Shown here: positions 42,255 to 54,246 of the stretch, in pieces
How positions within the stretch are numbered: the stretch's first letter is position 1
How the letters are laid out: each line of letters opens with the position of its first letter
Assembly (NCBI RefSeq): GCF_963082655.1
Contig: NC_081553.1
Span: 66,646,951-66,710,950, forward strand
Direction of reading: 5' to 3'
DNA from: Stomoxys calcitrans
Taxonomy: Eukaryota; Arthropoda; Insecta; Diptera; Muscidae
Length of the DNA: 64,000 bases
Translations under genes and position numbers: made by a program
The notes under the pieces: generated by a model
Seen by the model: only the letters and a program-made list of their open reading frames with translations
What the model was told of the DNA's origin: nothing
Database searches by the model: none

Positions 42255-44475
42255 GCAATTTGAAATTTAAGGCATCCAGTTGTACGCACCGGATTGACAC
42301 AATGGAATCCTCATCGGCAAGGGCTGCCGCCTCAGTGTACGTGTTCGTTCTTTTTACGTCATGGGAGAGGCACATACTGGAGTGCATTCTACGCACGCTT
42401 CCGGTCCGCGCTGGGATTGAAAAGAACCTCGGACTCGGACTGTTTCTGTTTGGTTTGCCCGAACCGCCTTCATCATCAGTTGGTATCTGTGAGTGTAACC
42501 GCTATGGTCTCAGAGGCAAGATCGACGAAGTCTTCCGACTCATAAGGAAGAACATATTGGTTGCAGCGATCCAGGAGACAAAGCTAACCAACACCTGCAG
42601 CTTGCACAGTTGTCGCGGATGCAATGTGCTATTCTGGAAATAAGCAGCATAGTCATCGAACATAAGTGGAATTTGTGGCTGGAACACTTGGGGCAAAGTA
42701 ACATACGCGCCGGTTTAGATAAGCTGTGGTCTACTGTTGAGTCACTCTCGAACCCAGGTAGATGGGATGACAGAACCTCCGGGATGACTAATCCGTAGAA
42801 ATGCGCTAGGTTATTCAACCGTCAATTTATTGTACATCCCCAGAGTGACAGATCAAGGAGGAGAGCCATTCGTCGTATCCGTAGTCTCCGAACCGATGGA
42901 CAGCCATCATAACTTACGGTGGGCGAAGTCACGAATGTCATTCCTGACGCCAAATCATCCATGGCGTTTGTCCCCGACGAAATCTCTACGCTGATGGTGA
43001 AAAAATCTGGTTCTACCTGGCGACTCAACCTATCATAGAACACTAGAATAGCTCCCGATGTCTGGAAAATGGGCAGAGTGACAACAACAACAACAACGCT
43101 TGAGGCATTAGTCATCCCGAGCATCGTATGAGAATTTCTATTCGCCGAGCATCTGCATGGATTTCGAAGATGGTCCCCCTAGCACTGGACCTATCGAAAG
43201 CATTCGACACGGTCAGCTAAACCAAATTATTTGAGGACATCGCCAACACGTCCCTCCAGCCAGGCCTGAAACGCTAGTTCGTGAACTATCTGTGTGGTTG
43301 CCAGTAATTTTTGAAATTTAGGGATAAGAAGTCGAAACTCCGAAGAGTGAAACAGAGACTTCTGCAAGACGGGGTGATATCTCCGGCACTGTTTAACCTC
43401 TACCTATTCTCCATTCCAACCCCCAGACGGCATAGAGATTGTATCGTATGCGGACGATTGTACAATCATGGCATCACGCCCCCTACCCATTATTGACATC
43501 TGCGATAGGTTGAACGTCTACCTCAACGAACTCAAATTTCGCTGCAAAAAATCTTAAGATATTTGCCATCAAATCTTCAGCCACATTGTTCACTACAAAT
43601 ATGCGTGAGGTGAATGCCGAGCTAATTGTGATGGTCGATGGGGAAATGATTCCGACCATCAAGTGTCCCAAAATACTTGGCGTCACATTTGACAGCTCTT
43701 ACACATTCTCCCCGCATGCCACAGCAATCTGCGATAAAGTCAAAAGTAGAAACAAGGTCCTCAAGTCACTTGCTGGCAGCACCTGAGGTGCAGACAAAGA
43801 AACCTTGTTGACCACGTACAAAGCAATTGGCCGGTCTGTGGTAAGTTATGCAGCGCCAGTATGGTCTCTTCAACTTTGTGAAACGCAGTGGACTAATATT
43901 CAGATCTGTCAGAATGCCGCCCTCCGTTTCCTCAATTCTCATGTGGACCACCTCTATCAGGAGACAAAGATTCTACCAGTGCGAGGACATAACTACATGC
44001 TGTCTTAGCAATACCTTTTGGGCTCTTACCGCAGAGACCATCCAAATCGTCATCTTGGGGATAGGTATCCACCGCCCAGAAGCCTTAAGACGAGGTTCAG
44101 CGTTACAAGAGAGAACATCGGGATCATGCGGCATATCAAGCGGGTCTAGACAACACGGTAGCAGATCCTGTAAATAGCTATCGGGTGAATGTAGTCCTTG
44201 AAGAACGACCGCTTCCCATTGGACCGGAAGAAATTGACCTCCTCCGGCAAACCAGAGCAGTTATGTCCCAATTACGTTCCGGCAGATGCAGCTGCCTCAA
44301 CGCCTACAGATCAAGGATTGATGCGGACGTGCAAGATATATGACCCGATTTTAACCAGGGACCAAACGATACACGTCACCTGTTTAACTGCCCAGCCAGA
44401 CCCATCCAGCCAGACCCATCCAGCCAGACCCACTCGACTTAGTCTCAGAGTTCCTGAGGAAATACTAAGCTAGTC
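42255..44475 (+). mobile_element. Jockey-like LINE, decayed
   Basis: Pieces in order on the plus strand: endonuclease start (NRYGLRGKIDEVFRLIRKN then VAAIQETKLT), pre-RT (RRAIRRIRSLRTD; VPDEISTLM), RT with LALDLSKAFDTV, a QDGVISPALFNLYLFSIP region and SYADDCTIM (43430-43465), then KCPKILGVTFDSSYTF and LLTTYKAIGRSVVSYAAPVW. Deletions and at least five frame breaks remove most of the endonuclease and parts of RT. An (AAC)n run interrupts it at 43081-43098. The clade call rests on motif wording, so it could be a CR1/LOA relative. Confidence 0.8.
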
Positions 44476-45205
44476 ATTCAATTTGTAACACCTCGAAATA
44501 TTGATCTAAGACCCCATTAAGTATATATATTCTTGATTGTCTCGACATTCTGAGTCGGTCTAGCCATGTCCGTCCTTCCGTCCATCTGTCGAAATCACGA
44601 TATACGAACACGTAAAGCTAGGCGCTTGAAATTTTGCACAGATACTAACTATTAATTTAGGTCATTGGAGATTGCAAATGGGCCATATCGGTTCAGATTT
44701 GTATATAGCTCTCATATAAACCGATCTTCCGATTTGACTTCTTGAGCACCTGGCAGCCGCACTTTTCGTCCGACTTTGCTGAAATTTTGCACATAGTGTT
44801 CTGTTATGACTTTCTATAACTGTGCCAAGTACGGTCCGAATCGGTCTATAACCCGATATAGCTCCCATATAAATCAATCTCCCGATTTGACTCCTTGAGC
44901 CCCTGGAAGCCGCTATTTTTGTCCGATTTAGCTAAAATGTTGCAAATAGTGTTCTGTTACGACATCCAACAACGGTGCCAAGAATGGTCAAAATCGGTCT
45001 ATAACCTGATATAGGCCCCGGTCAAAATCGGTCTATAACCTGATATAGCCCCCATATAAACCAATCTCCAGATAAGGCTTCTTGAGCCCTTGGAAGCCGC
45101 AATTTTTGTCCGATTTGGCTAAGATTTTAGTTTGTATAAATTTTTAGCAAATCCATGGTGGTGGGCTTCCAATATCCAACCCGGTAGAACTTAGCACTCT
45201 TTTAC
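44476..45205 (-). repeat. Monomer-type dispersed repeat
   Basis: TTTGTAACACCTCGAAATATTG, TGTCCGTCCTTCCGTCC, four monomers, head near 45165-45205. It contains a local 42-bp duplication (GGTCAAAATCGGTCTATAAC) at about 44985/45020. Confidence 0.7.
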
Positions 45206-45898
45206 TTATTTCTGTTTACATTTAATTTAAGTTTTATATGCATATTGACATCCTCCTTCTTTCAATTTCAATGGACACTGCTGAAATTAATGTCTCTGTT
45301 TATCCTCCCATAATATAACGGCGAATATTGTTAACAAGAGTCATCTACAATGACTGTGGCGCCACAAACTTATCCTTTTGTGTGTGTGTGTGTGTGTTGT
45401 CATTTCTGCTCCTGGTCGGTGGTTACGCTTGGTGTTGTTTTCGTTTTTGTTGTTATTATTTTTGTTGTGGTTGTGGCTATGTGTTGATGCCACAAGCATC
45501 GATGGCATTTCCATTAGGAAATTTGTCACCGAATGCAGTCTCCATTAAAATGGGCTCCATGACACTGCATCATCCATCGATTTGAGCCAGTGTGTCCGTT
45601 GAGGGCGTGCTTCGCTTCTCGTTTTGCGGTTAGTTGTGTGGTTTTAACTATCAAAAAATATTGCATAGCAATTTTTAAGAACATTGATTAGTGACAGGCA
45701 GAAACAGTTGATGATGGTGGTGCTTGGTGGGAGTTCCTTTTTCTGTTGTTTCGATTGTTATGAGTAGCTAGACGCAATTTTAGAAATTTCGCTTGTAGCT
45801 TAAGTGGACTTTAGATGGTAAAATTAAATAAACTAACATAAAATAATATAAAACAAATGAAACGAAATAAAGTAAATAAAACTAAAATAAATTACAAA
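45206..45898. other. No recognisable gene
   Basis: Contains (TG)n at about 45379-45396 and AT-rich DNA; nothing else supported. Confidence 0.45.
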
Positions 45899-46660
45899 AA
45901 TTAATATCGTGCTAAGTTCGGCCGGGCCGAACCCTTGGGAACCCACCGCCATGGTTTCTGCTGAAATATGGGTATATCTGGTTATAGCCCGAATTGGACC
46001 GTTCTTGGCACACTTGTTGCGAGTTAAAACAGAACACTACGTGCAAAATTCCGGCCAAATCGGACAAAAATTGCGGCTTCCAGGGGCTCAACAAGTCATA
46101 TAGGGAGATCGGTTTATATGGGTGCTATATCAGGTTCTTGACCGATTTGGACTCTACTTGGCATAGTTGTTGAGATTCACAACAAAACACTACGTGGCAA
46201 ATTTAAGCCTAATTGGACAAAAGGTGCTGCTTCCAGGGGCTTAAGAAGTCAAATCGGGAGATCGGTTTATATGGGAGCTATATCAGGTTCTTGACATAGT
46301 TATTGGATATCATAACAGAACATCGCATGCAAAATTTTGGCCAAATCAACCAAAAATTGCGGCTTCCAGGGTCTCAAGAAGTCAAATCTTGAGATCGGTT
46401 TATATGGGAGATATATCCAAATCTGAACCGATATGGCCTATTTGCAATCACCAACGACCTACATTAATAGTAAGTAGCTGTGCAAAATTTCAGGCGCCTA
46501 GCTTTACGCGCTCGACCGCTATCGTGATTTCCACAGACGGACGGACGGGAATGGCTAAATCGACTCCGGACGTCAAATATATATACTTTATGGGGTCCTA
46601 GATCAATATTTCGAGGTGTTACAAATGGAATGAATAGATTAGTATACCCCCATCCTATGG
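45899..46660 (+). repeat. Monomer-type dispersed repeat
   Basis: Head GTGCTAAGTTCGGCCGGGCC followed by CTTGGGAACCCACCGCCATGG, four monomers, CAGACGGACGGACGG, ATACTTTATGGGGTCCTAG and tail ATACCCCCATCCTATGGTCG. It abuts a fragment of another head (46661-46700). Confidence 0.8.
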
Positions 46661-46799
46661 TCGGGCCGAACCTTATATACCATCCACAATGGATCGCATT
46701 TGGCATATTTTTTGAATGACTATTTCGCATATTTAGGAGGTACATCTACAGCTACAGATGAACTGTATTTTTCATGGCTACAAGAAGTTATAAATAGAA

Positions 46800-48441
46800 A
46801 ATAAGTAAAAGCGTGCTAATTTCGGCCGGGCCGAATCTTATATACCCTCCACCATGGATCGCATTTGTCGAGTTCTTTTCCCGGCATCTCTTCTTAGGCA
46901 AAAATGGATATAAGAAAAGATTTGCTCTGCTATAAGAGCGATATCAAGATATGGTCCGGTTTGGATCACAATTAAATTATATGTTGGAGACCTGTGTAAA
47001 ATGTCAGCCAATTCGAATAAGAATTGCGCCCTTTGGGGGCTCAAGAAGTAAAATAGAGAGATCGATTTATATGGGAGCTTGTATTAGTCTATAGACCGAT
47101 TCAGACCATAATAAACATGAATTTTGATGATCATGAGAGGTCCGTCGTACAAAATTTCATTCAAATCGGATAATAATTGCAACCTCCAGAGGCTCAAGAA
47201 GTCAAGATCCCAGATCGGTTTATATGAAAGCTATATCAGGTTATGAACCGAGTTGAACCTTAGTTGACACAGTGGTTGAAAGTAAGAATAAAATACGCCA
47301 TGCAAATTTTCAGCCAAATCGGATAGGAATTGCGCCCTCTAGAACCTCAAGAAGTCAAGTCCCCAGATCTGTCTATATGACATCTATATCAGGTTATGAA
47401 CCGATTTGAACCATACTTGGCACAGTTGTTGAAAGTCATAGCGTGCAAAATTGCAGATAAGAATTGCACCCTTTAGAGGCTCAAGTCAAGATTCAAGATC
47501 GGTTTATATGGCAGCTATAACTGGTTATGAACCGCTTTGAACCGCTCAAGATTTAAGATCGGTTTATATGGCAGCTATATGAAGTTATGGACCGCTTTGA
47601 ACCATACTCGGCATAGTTCAAATCGGATAAGTATTGCACCCTCTAGAGGCTCAAGAAGTCAAGACCCCAGATCAGTTTAAATGACAGCTATATCAGGTTA
47701 TTTACCGATTTGAACCATACTTGGAACAGTTGTTGGATATCATAATATCATATCATACTTCGTGCAAAAATTCATTCCAATCGGATAGAATTACGCCCTC
47801 TAGAGGCTCAAGAAGTCCAGACCCAAGATCGGTTTATATGGCAGCTATATCAAAACCTGGACCGATTTAAACCATACTTATCACAGTTGTTGAAAGTGAT
47901 ACCAAAAAATACCACGTGCAAAATTTTAGTCAAATCGGACCAGAATTGCGCCCTCTAGAGACTCAAGAGCTCAATACCCAAGATCGGTTTATATGACAGC
48001 TATATCAGGTTATTTACCGATTTGAACCATACTTGGCACAGTTGTTGGATATCATAACAAAGCACGTCGTGCAAAATTTCAGCCAAATCCGATAAGAATT
48101 GCGCCCTCTAGAGACTCAAGAAGTCAAGACCCAAGATCGGTTTATATGGCAGCTATATCAAAACATGGACCGATATAGCCCATTTACAATCCCAACCCAC
48201 CTACACTAATAAGAAGTATTTGTGCAAAATTGCAAGCGGCTAGCTTTACTCCTTCGAAAGCGTGCTTTTGACAGCGGACGGACGGACGGACATGGCAATA
48301 TCGACATAAAATGTCACGACTATCAAGAATTTATATACTTTATGGGGTCTCAGACGAATATTTCGAATAGTTACACACAGAATGACGAAAACGTGTGTTT
48401 TTATACCCTCCCTATGGTGGAGGGTATAAAAACACACGTTT
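46800..48441 (+). repeat. Monomer-type dispersed element, nearly complete
   Basis: Head AAAAGCGTGCTAATTTCGGC and CTTATATACCCTCCACCATGG; about nine monomers; AGCGGACGGACGGACGGACA; ATACTTTATGGGGTCTCAGAC; and a terminal palindrome at 48389-48441. This is the best-ended member in the window. Confidence 0.82.
48389..48441. repeat. Perfect 23-bp inverted repeat with 7-nt loop
   Basis: Arms 48389-48411 and 48419-48441 are exact reverse complements around CTATGGT. The usual terminal hairpin of the family is shorter; here the pairing extends into GTGTGT/ACACAC flanks. Confidence 0.9.
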
Positions 48442-48825
48442 AAAATGTCAGCCAGATTATTGCTCCCAAGAGGCTCACGAAGACAAATCGGGCGATAGGT
48501 TTAGATGGGAGCTTTATCGAGTTATAAACCTATTTCAACCACACATGACACGGCTACCGGAAACCATACCGGTTTTGGGACCTTCTAGATCCTCAAGGAG
48601 TCAAGTATGAAGATCGGTTTATATGACAGCTATATGAGTTTATGAACCGATTTAGACCATACTTGGCATAGTTGTTGAAAATTAAAATTAAACACAAATT
48701 TCACAATTTTACCCAAATTGGGTGGCAAGAGCGCCCTCTAGAGTCGTACATATCATTATCTAGCTTGGTTTATATGGGAGCTATATCAGGTCATAAACCA
48801 ACTAAAACTATTCTTGACACATTTA
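48442..48825 (+). repeat. Monomer-type repeat fragment
   Basis: Two decayed monomers (ATCGGTTTATATGACAGCTA; TTGGTTTATATGGGAGCTAT) between the palindrome and an RTE-like insertion. Confidence 0.6.
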
Positions 48826-49440
48826 CTTTACTTTACTTTAATTGGCTATGACAGAACATTTGTTCCACTAGCCGAATGTAGAATAGCGTCCTAAGCGTCT
48901 CCCTCTTCTGCACTCATTCTATAATCTCTATAATCTCTGACATCAAGTTTCGAGGTGTCTACCACCACTAGATCCTTCCATCGGTCTTTTGGGTGCCCGG
49001 TCTTTTGGTTGTACTTCTTTGCTGGAGCCTCCTCATCCATTCTGTCAACATGACTTAGCCAACGCTGCCGTTGTATTTTGATACGTTTAACTATGCTATC
49101 GTCATACAGCTCGTGGCTTATACCATGCCTATTTTCTCCATTAACGCAAACTGGTCCACATATTTTGTGACCAAACTAAAGAATCGCAAAGAAATGAATG
49201 AAGAATCTTTCTCTCAAACACTCCAAGCTCTGCCTCGTCTTCTTTCACAAGAACCTTATAACAGCACGGGTGTCCTGTATAGTGAATTCTTCGTCTGTTG
49301 AGAGGTGGCCTTGTTTCTAAACTGCTTACTTAATCCAAACTAGCATCCGTTTGCCAGTATTATGCTTCGCTTTATCTTAAAACTGGTTTCATTCGTTTTG
49401 GTTGCGGCAGTGCCGAGGTAGATAAAGTTGCTGACTATCT
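48826..49440 (-). mobile_element. RTE-like LINE, 5'-truncated 3' fragment (locus D1)
   Basis: The 3' tail CTTTAATTGGCTATGACAG is followed by the C-terminal coding region through to a point matching 17725 of locus B. There are internal insertions (such as about 49170-49200) and frame breaks. It directly abuts a second 3' end. Confidence 0.75.
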
Positions 49441-51495
49441 CGAATGACAGAACATGATAGAACATTTGTTCCACTAGCCGAACGTAGAATAGCGTTCAAA
49501 GCATCTCCATCTACTGCACTCATTCTATAATCTCTGACATCAAGTTTCGAGGTGTCTCCCACCACTCGATCCTTTCATCGGGCTTTTGATCGTCCCCGTT
49601 TGCGTGTACCACCGTGTTTGCCTTCAAAAGACTTCGTTGCTGCAGCTTCTTCATTTATTCTGACAACATGACCTAGCCAACGCAGTTGCAACGCAGTTTA
49701 TTCTCCATTAACGCAAACTGGTCTATATATTTTACGAAGATTCTTTCTCTCAAACACTCTCAAGCACTGCCTCGTGTGCTTTCACAAGTACCCATGCCTC
49801 AGAACCATATACAAATTTGGAGCAGTGTAAATATTGGGTCTTGAGTGGATTTACCAATTCTAAGGCCGCATTGATAGCGCCCAATTATCTCATTGACTTT
49901 ACGTTTCAATCTTTCACACAGAACGCTCGAGAGTATCTTGTATGCGATGGGGAGGAGACTTATTCCTCTGTAGTTGGCACATTCCGTCTTGTCTCCTTTC
50001 TTGTGTACGGGACATAGTATGCTGAGGTTCCAATCATCGGGTATGCGTTCTTCTAGCAAAAATTGTGCAGATAAGCTGATGTATATGCCTTATCAGCGTG
50101 TCGCCTCCGGTCTTAAATAGTTCAGCGGGTAACCCGTCGGCCCCTGCTGCCTTGTTGTTCTTTAGTCGCGTCACTGCTACTTGGACCTCATTCTGACTAG
50201 GAGATAAACATTCTATACCATCATCAGGGATTGGTTCTGCAGTATCCTCTTGGCAGCCAACGTTGGACACTAGCAGTTGGGTAAAATGTTCTTTCCATAT
50301 CCTCAGCATGTTATCTGTGTCAGTTACCAGATTTCCTTCTTTGTCTCTGCAGGAGGACGTGCCTGCACCAAAGCCATCGGTTTGATATTTAATTCTTTAG
50401 TAGAATTTCCAAACTTCATTCTGACTCCTGTACATCTTAATTCGCTCACACTCATGTCTTTCCATTTCCTTTTTCTTTCTGCGGAATAGACGTTTCTCCT
50501 CTCTCCTTTTCTCCCGATACCTCACCTTCATCTGGCGCGCTGCTACTGATTGCAGGGTCGCTCTGTATGCCTTGTATTCTTGGCTTCAGTAGCATTTCGA
50601 CATTCTTGGTCATATCATGGGTTCATTGCGGGAGGCTTCCGGTACCCAAGTACGGATTTCGCGGCATTTACATTGTGGGCAATAGTTTGCCCCTGCGCCA
50701 TTATATTATCGGAACAAGGAGTGATTTCATCCAACAGTTGGGTCAGTCGAGTGGAGTATGCCGTTGCCAGCTGTTGTGTTTGTTTTTCAATATCCTGCTT
50801 CCGTGCAGTGTCGGATATTGTACTTTCCTCGCTATGCTCAATCGGGTGCGAACCTTTGCTGCAACCAGGTATTGATTTGAATCTACATTCGCTCCATGGA
50901 TCGATCTAACACGCTGAATGAATGCCTTCCATCTATCACAACGTGATCAATTTGGTTCCTCGTGTTTTGAACGGGTGACTGCCATGTGGCTTTGCGAATA
51001 TTTCTAGGTTGAAATCTGATGCTACTAACTACAATGTTTTTTGCAGCGGCGAAATCTCTCAGAACGATTTTAATATCGTAGGCGGGGCAGCGTTCATATT
51101 CTCTCTCTAGGCGCTTGTAGAAAATATCCTTGGTCTGTTTGTACTTGTCTTCCGTCGTGGCATGGGCACAAATAAGGCTGATGTTGAAGAATTTGGCTTT
51201 TATGCGGATTATGGCTAGCCTCTCATCCACCGGAGTAAAGCTTGAGGGAAGGGTTTTAGTCTCCGTGTAACTACAAATCTACACAGCCAAATTCATGCCA
51301 CGCGTTATGTCAGCTATAATATTTTTGTCACCGTTTGGTGTTATTGTCACGCCATTCTCGGTCCATCGCACTTCCAGTAAGGCGGTAATATATGCCTCGT
51401 ACTTCCCCAATACATTCGCCAATGCGTAGACTGGACCTTCTCAAAAGAGAGTGCAGACATTCCAGGTGCAGATCAGCAAATCATGGTCGTTTTAT
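49441..51495 (-). mobile_element. RTE-like LINE with internal deletion (locus D2)
   Basis: The C-terminal region (49446-49810) jumps at about 49810/49811 to RT (50059-49799, LEERIPDDWNLSILCP), then 50309-50034 (AAGADGLPAELFKTGG) and endonuclease (51230-50883 and beyond). Roughly 0.7 kb of RT seen at locus B is absent. Frames are broken throughout. Confidence 0.78.
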
Positions 51496-51770
51496 CGTTT
51501 GCTAGGGAAGAGGGGGGCTTGGACCCGCTAGCCTCTACCTCCTTGGCTACTTCCCTGGCTGCCATATAAACCAATTGGACTTCTTGAGCCTCCTGCAATT
51601 ATAAAAAATACATTTTAAACGTGGTAGATTTTTAACTTCTAATAATCATGTCAAATATTTTCACGTAAAGTTTTGCTATGGCTTCCAACAGCCGTACCAG
51701 TTATGGTCTTTATAGATTTATAACCTGATATAGCTCCCATATAAACCGATCTCCCATACTGTCGGACATT
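51496..51770 (-). repeat. Monomer-type repeat remnant
   Basis: GGCTGCCATATAAACCAATTGG and ATATAGCTCCCATATAAACCGATCTC mark one and a half monomers. Confidence 0.5.
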
Positions 51771-52366
51771 ACTTGCTTGAACTCAGTTAAGAGTTATTTT
51801 TCTATATCTGTCAAATAAATTGAGCAATTTGATCATTCCAAATCTATTCTTAAAAATCTAAAAAACCGGTAATTTTGAGTCTTAAAGTATTTGAATCAGT
51901 TACATAATGAGCCTCTTATTAACTCAAAACAACTGCATTATACGCGTATCCCAAATAACCTTCATGTACTCGAATGACTTTAAATTTGTTATAACTCCAC
52001 TCAGCTGCATAATTAGTTGACAATGGCATTTTCGTTCATATTCATTGTGCAAATATTTTTGTTTGTGATGCCTCGCGGCATTCGTGCCGTTTGTTATTCT
52101 GCATTGTAAAATAAAACCAGTATGGCGACAACGACAGCCATCTCATCAAATTTTCCGCCTGCACTCACTTCAGTCAATTAATTTGTAATCATGGCTGTTG
52201 TCACTCATACAAACCCAAATGCTTCATCATCGCCATCATCATCGTCATCCGTATCCGCATTCGCATCACCATCATCACGTCAATGTCATATCCGTTGTGG
52301 CATCTTTGAGGCGAAAGAAGGGGCTAGAGATTTACACAACTTATCTGTTGAGTGGCACTTGAAAGG
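51771..52366. other. Host DNA left of Polinton copy 2, no gene seen
   Basis: AT-rich with a CATCATCGCCATCATCATCG-type run at about 52215. A 61-codon ORF at 52191-52376 runs into the transposon end and is not credible. Confidence 0.4.
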
Positions 52367-52372
52367 CCGTCA
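52367..52372. other. Presumed target-site duplication, left half (GCCGTC)
   Basis: Six bases directly before the copy 2 terminus. The partner lies outside the window. It differs from AAAATA at copy 1, so the two insertions are independent. Confidence 0.45.
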
Positions 52373-53589
52373 GTAGGATAAGTTGGTATATACAAATTCA
52401 CATTAATTACTTCTTAATTACTTCTTTATTACTTCTTAATTACTTTTTAATGGGATCCTCATCATGTTGTTATAAAACTGTCATTGATATGGAAATTATG
52501 TAGCCCTTTTTTGTTAGGGGATCCTCATTGTACATTGATATCTATGCTATGTCACCCTTTCTTGTTGAATTTGGTATATACAAATTCATATTAATTACTT
52601 CTTAATTACTTCTTTATTACTTCTTAATTACTTTTTTAATGGGATCCTCATCATGTTGTTATAAAACTGTCATTGATATGGAAATTATGTAGCCCTTTTT
52701 TGTTAGGGGATCCTCATTGTACATTGATATCTATGCTATGTCACCCTTTCTTGTTGAATTTGGTATATACAAATTCATATTAATTACTTCTTAATTACTT
52801 CTTTATTACTTCTTAATTACTTTTTTAATGGGATCCTCATCATGTTGTTATAAAACTGTCATTGATATGGAAATTATGTAGCCCTTTTTTGTTAGGGGAT
52901 CCTCATTGTACATTGATATCTATGCTATGTCACCCTTTCTTGTTGTGGGATCCTCATTATGTTGTTATAAAACTGTCATTGATATGGAAATTATGTAGCC
53001 CTTTTTTGTTAGGGGATCCTCATTGTACATTGATATCTATGCTATGTCACCCTTTCTTGTTGTGGGATCCTCATTATGTTGTTATAAAACTGTCATTGAT
53101 ATGGAAATTATGTAGCCCTTTTTTGTTTGGGGATCCTCATTGTACATTGATCTCTATGCTATGTCACCCTTTCTTGTTGTGGGATCCTCATTATGTTGTT
53201 ATAAAACTGTCATTGATATGGAAATTATGTAGCCCTTTTTTGTTAGGGGATCCTTATTGTACATTGATCTCTATGTATGCTAGGGAGGGTTCGGCCTAGC
53301 CCTTTTTGTTGTGGGATCCTCATCATGTTGTTATAAAACTGTCATTGATATGGAAACTATGTAGCTCTTTTTTGTAAGGGGAATGGGGGATTCGAACTTG
53401 TGTAAGCTGCTTTTTGGATTAGGAATTTGGGATCCAACGTTTTTAATTGTGGGTGCTATTATTAGGGATGGTGTTGATTTAACTGATAAGTGGGATTGAA
53501 ACTATTTGGTTAGTCAATTAAGGAGTTATAAAAATTCATTGAGTGTGACCCTCACTATATGTTATGAAGGCTGTGGGTCTTGCTCATTT
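52373..53589. repeat. Left terminal inverted repeat of copy 2 (1,217 bp) with two tandem periods
   Basis: Three ~188-189-bp units start at 52385, 52573 and 52762 (each with the AATTACTTCTTAATTACTTC run). Then 117-bp units start at 52830, 52947, 53064 and 53181, followed by a diverged unit at 53313. GGATCC recurs at each half unit. The outer AGTAGGATAAGTTGGTATAT is the terminus. The right repeat of copy 1 is only 745 bp, mainly because it has fewer units. Confidence 0.93.
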
Positions 53590-53814
53590 GGGATTGGGAT
53601 ATTAGAGATTGATGGCGGTAACTGATAAGTGGGATTGATACTTTTTTGGGTCGTAAATCATGGTGTTATAAAAATGTCATTGATATGGAAGCTATGTAAC
53701 CCTTTGTTTATTGTGGGATTCATCGTCATTATATATTGGTTTTCATTGTGCTTCTATAAAAGTGTGAGAAGAAAGCCACATCTTGAATAGTATTGAAAGT
53801 GCAAACTTAGCGTC
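53590..53814 (+). promoter_or_regulatory. Left subterminal region and TATA box of copy 2
   Basis: From 53687 it equals bases 1-128. A worn terminal-repeat unit (TTATAAAAATGTCATTGATATGG at about 53665) precedes the TATAAAAG at 53755-53762. Confidence 0.55.
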
Positions 53815-54159
53815 ATGTCTGATAATTTGGAATTGATAAGTAAATTTAATAACAAAAATCTAAAACCAATTTTAAATGTGAAGGATATGGTACTGCATCA
53901 TGAATACGTTATTGATGGTTGTTATCGGACCACAACCAAATACGGAGATGCGGTAGTGCTGAGCTTGGAGGGACATACGTTATATTTGCCTAAACGTTTT
54001 AATTCTTTGGATGATATAACCATACGATGCATCAACGAAGGATCCTTTTCTATTTCCAAACAGCCTTTATTAGATGATGAGGATAAATCCCTGAGCAGAT
54101 TGGAACTGAAGCAGCAAATAACTGCAAGCGCCTTTTACAGTCCATATTTAAATGTTTAA
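53815..54159 (+). CDS. Possible OB-fold-like small protein, copy 2 (114 aa)
   Basis: Product identical to 129-473. No substitution in the protein and the same TATA spacing. Confidence 0.7.
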   Translation: MSDNLELISKFNNKNLKPILNVKDMVLHHEYVIDGCYRTTTKYGDAVVLSLEGHTLYLPKRFNSLDDITIRCINEGSFSISKQPLLDDEDKSLSRLELKQQITASAFYSPYLNV

Positions 54160-54246
54160 AATACCTTTTATAAATATCGAGAATAATTTTAAGAAAAGTA
54201 AATAAAAATAATAAATTAAAACAACATAGTCTTTTTATTTGTTTAT

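Noticed and set aside
52862..53299. 145-codon ORF with a regular IWKLCSPFLLGDPH repeat
   Set aside because: The 117-bp terminal-repeat unit is a multiple of 3, so tandem copies stay open by arithmetic; there is no independent sign of a protein. The 14925-15173 ORF is the same effect.
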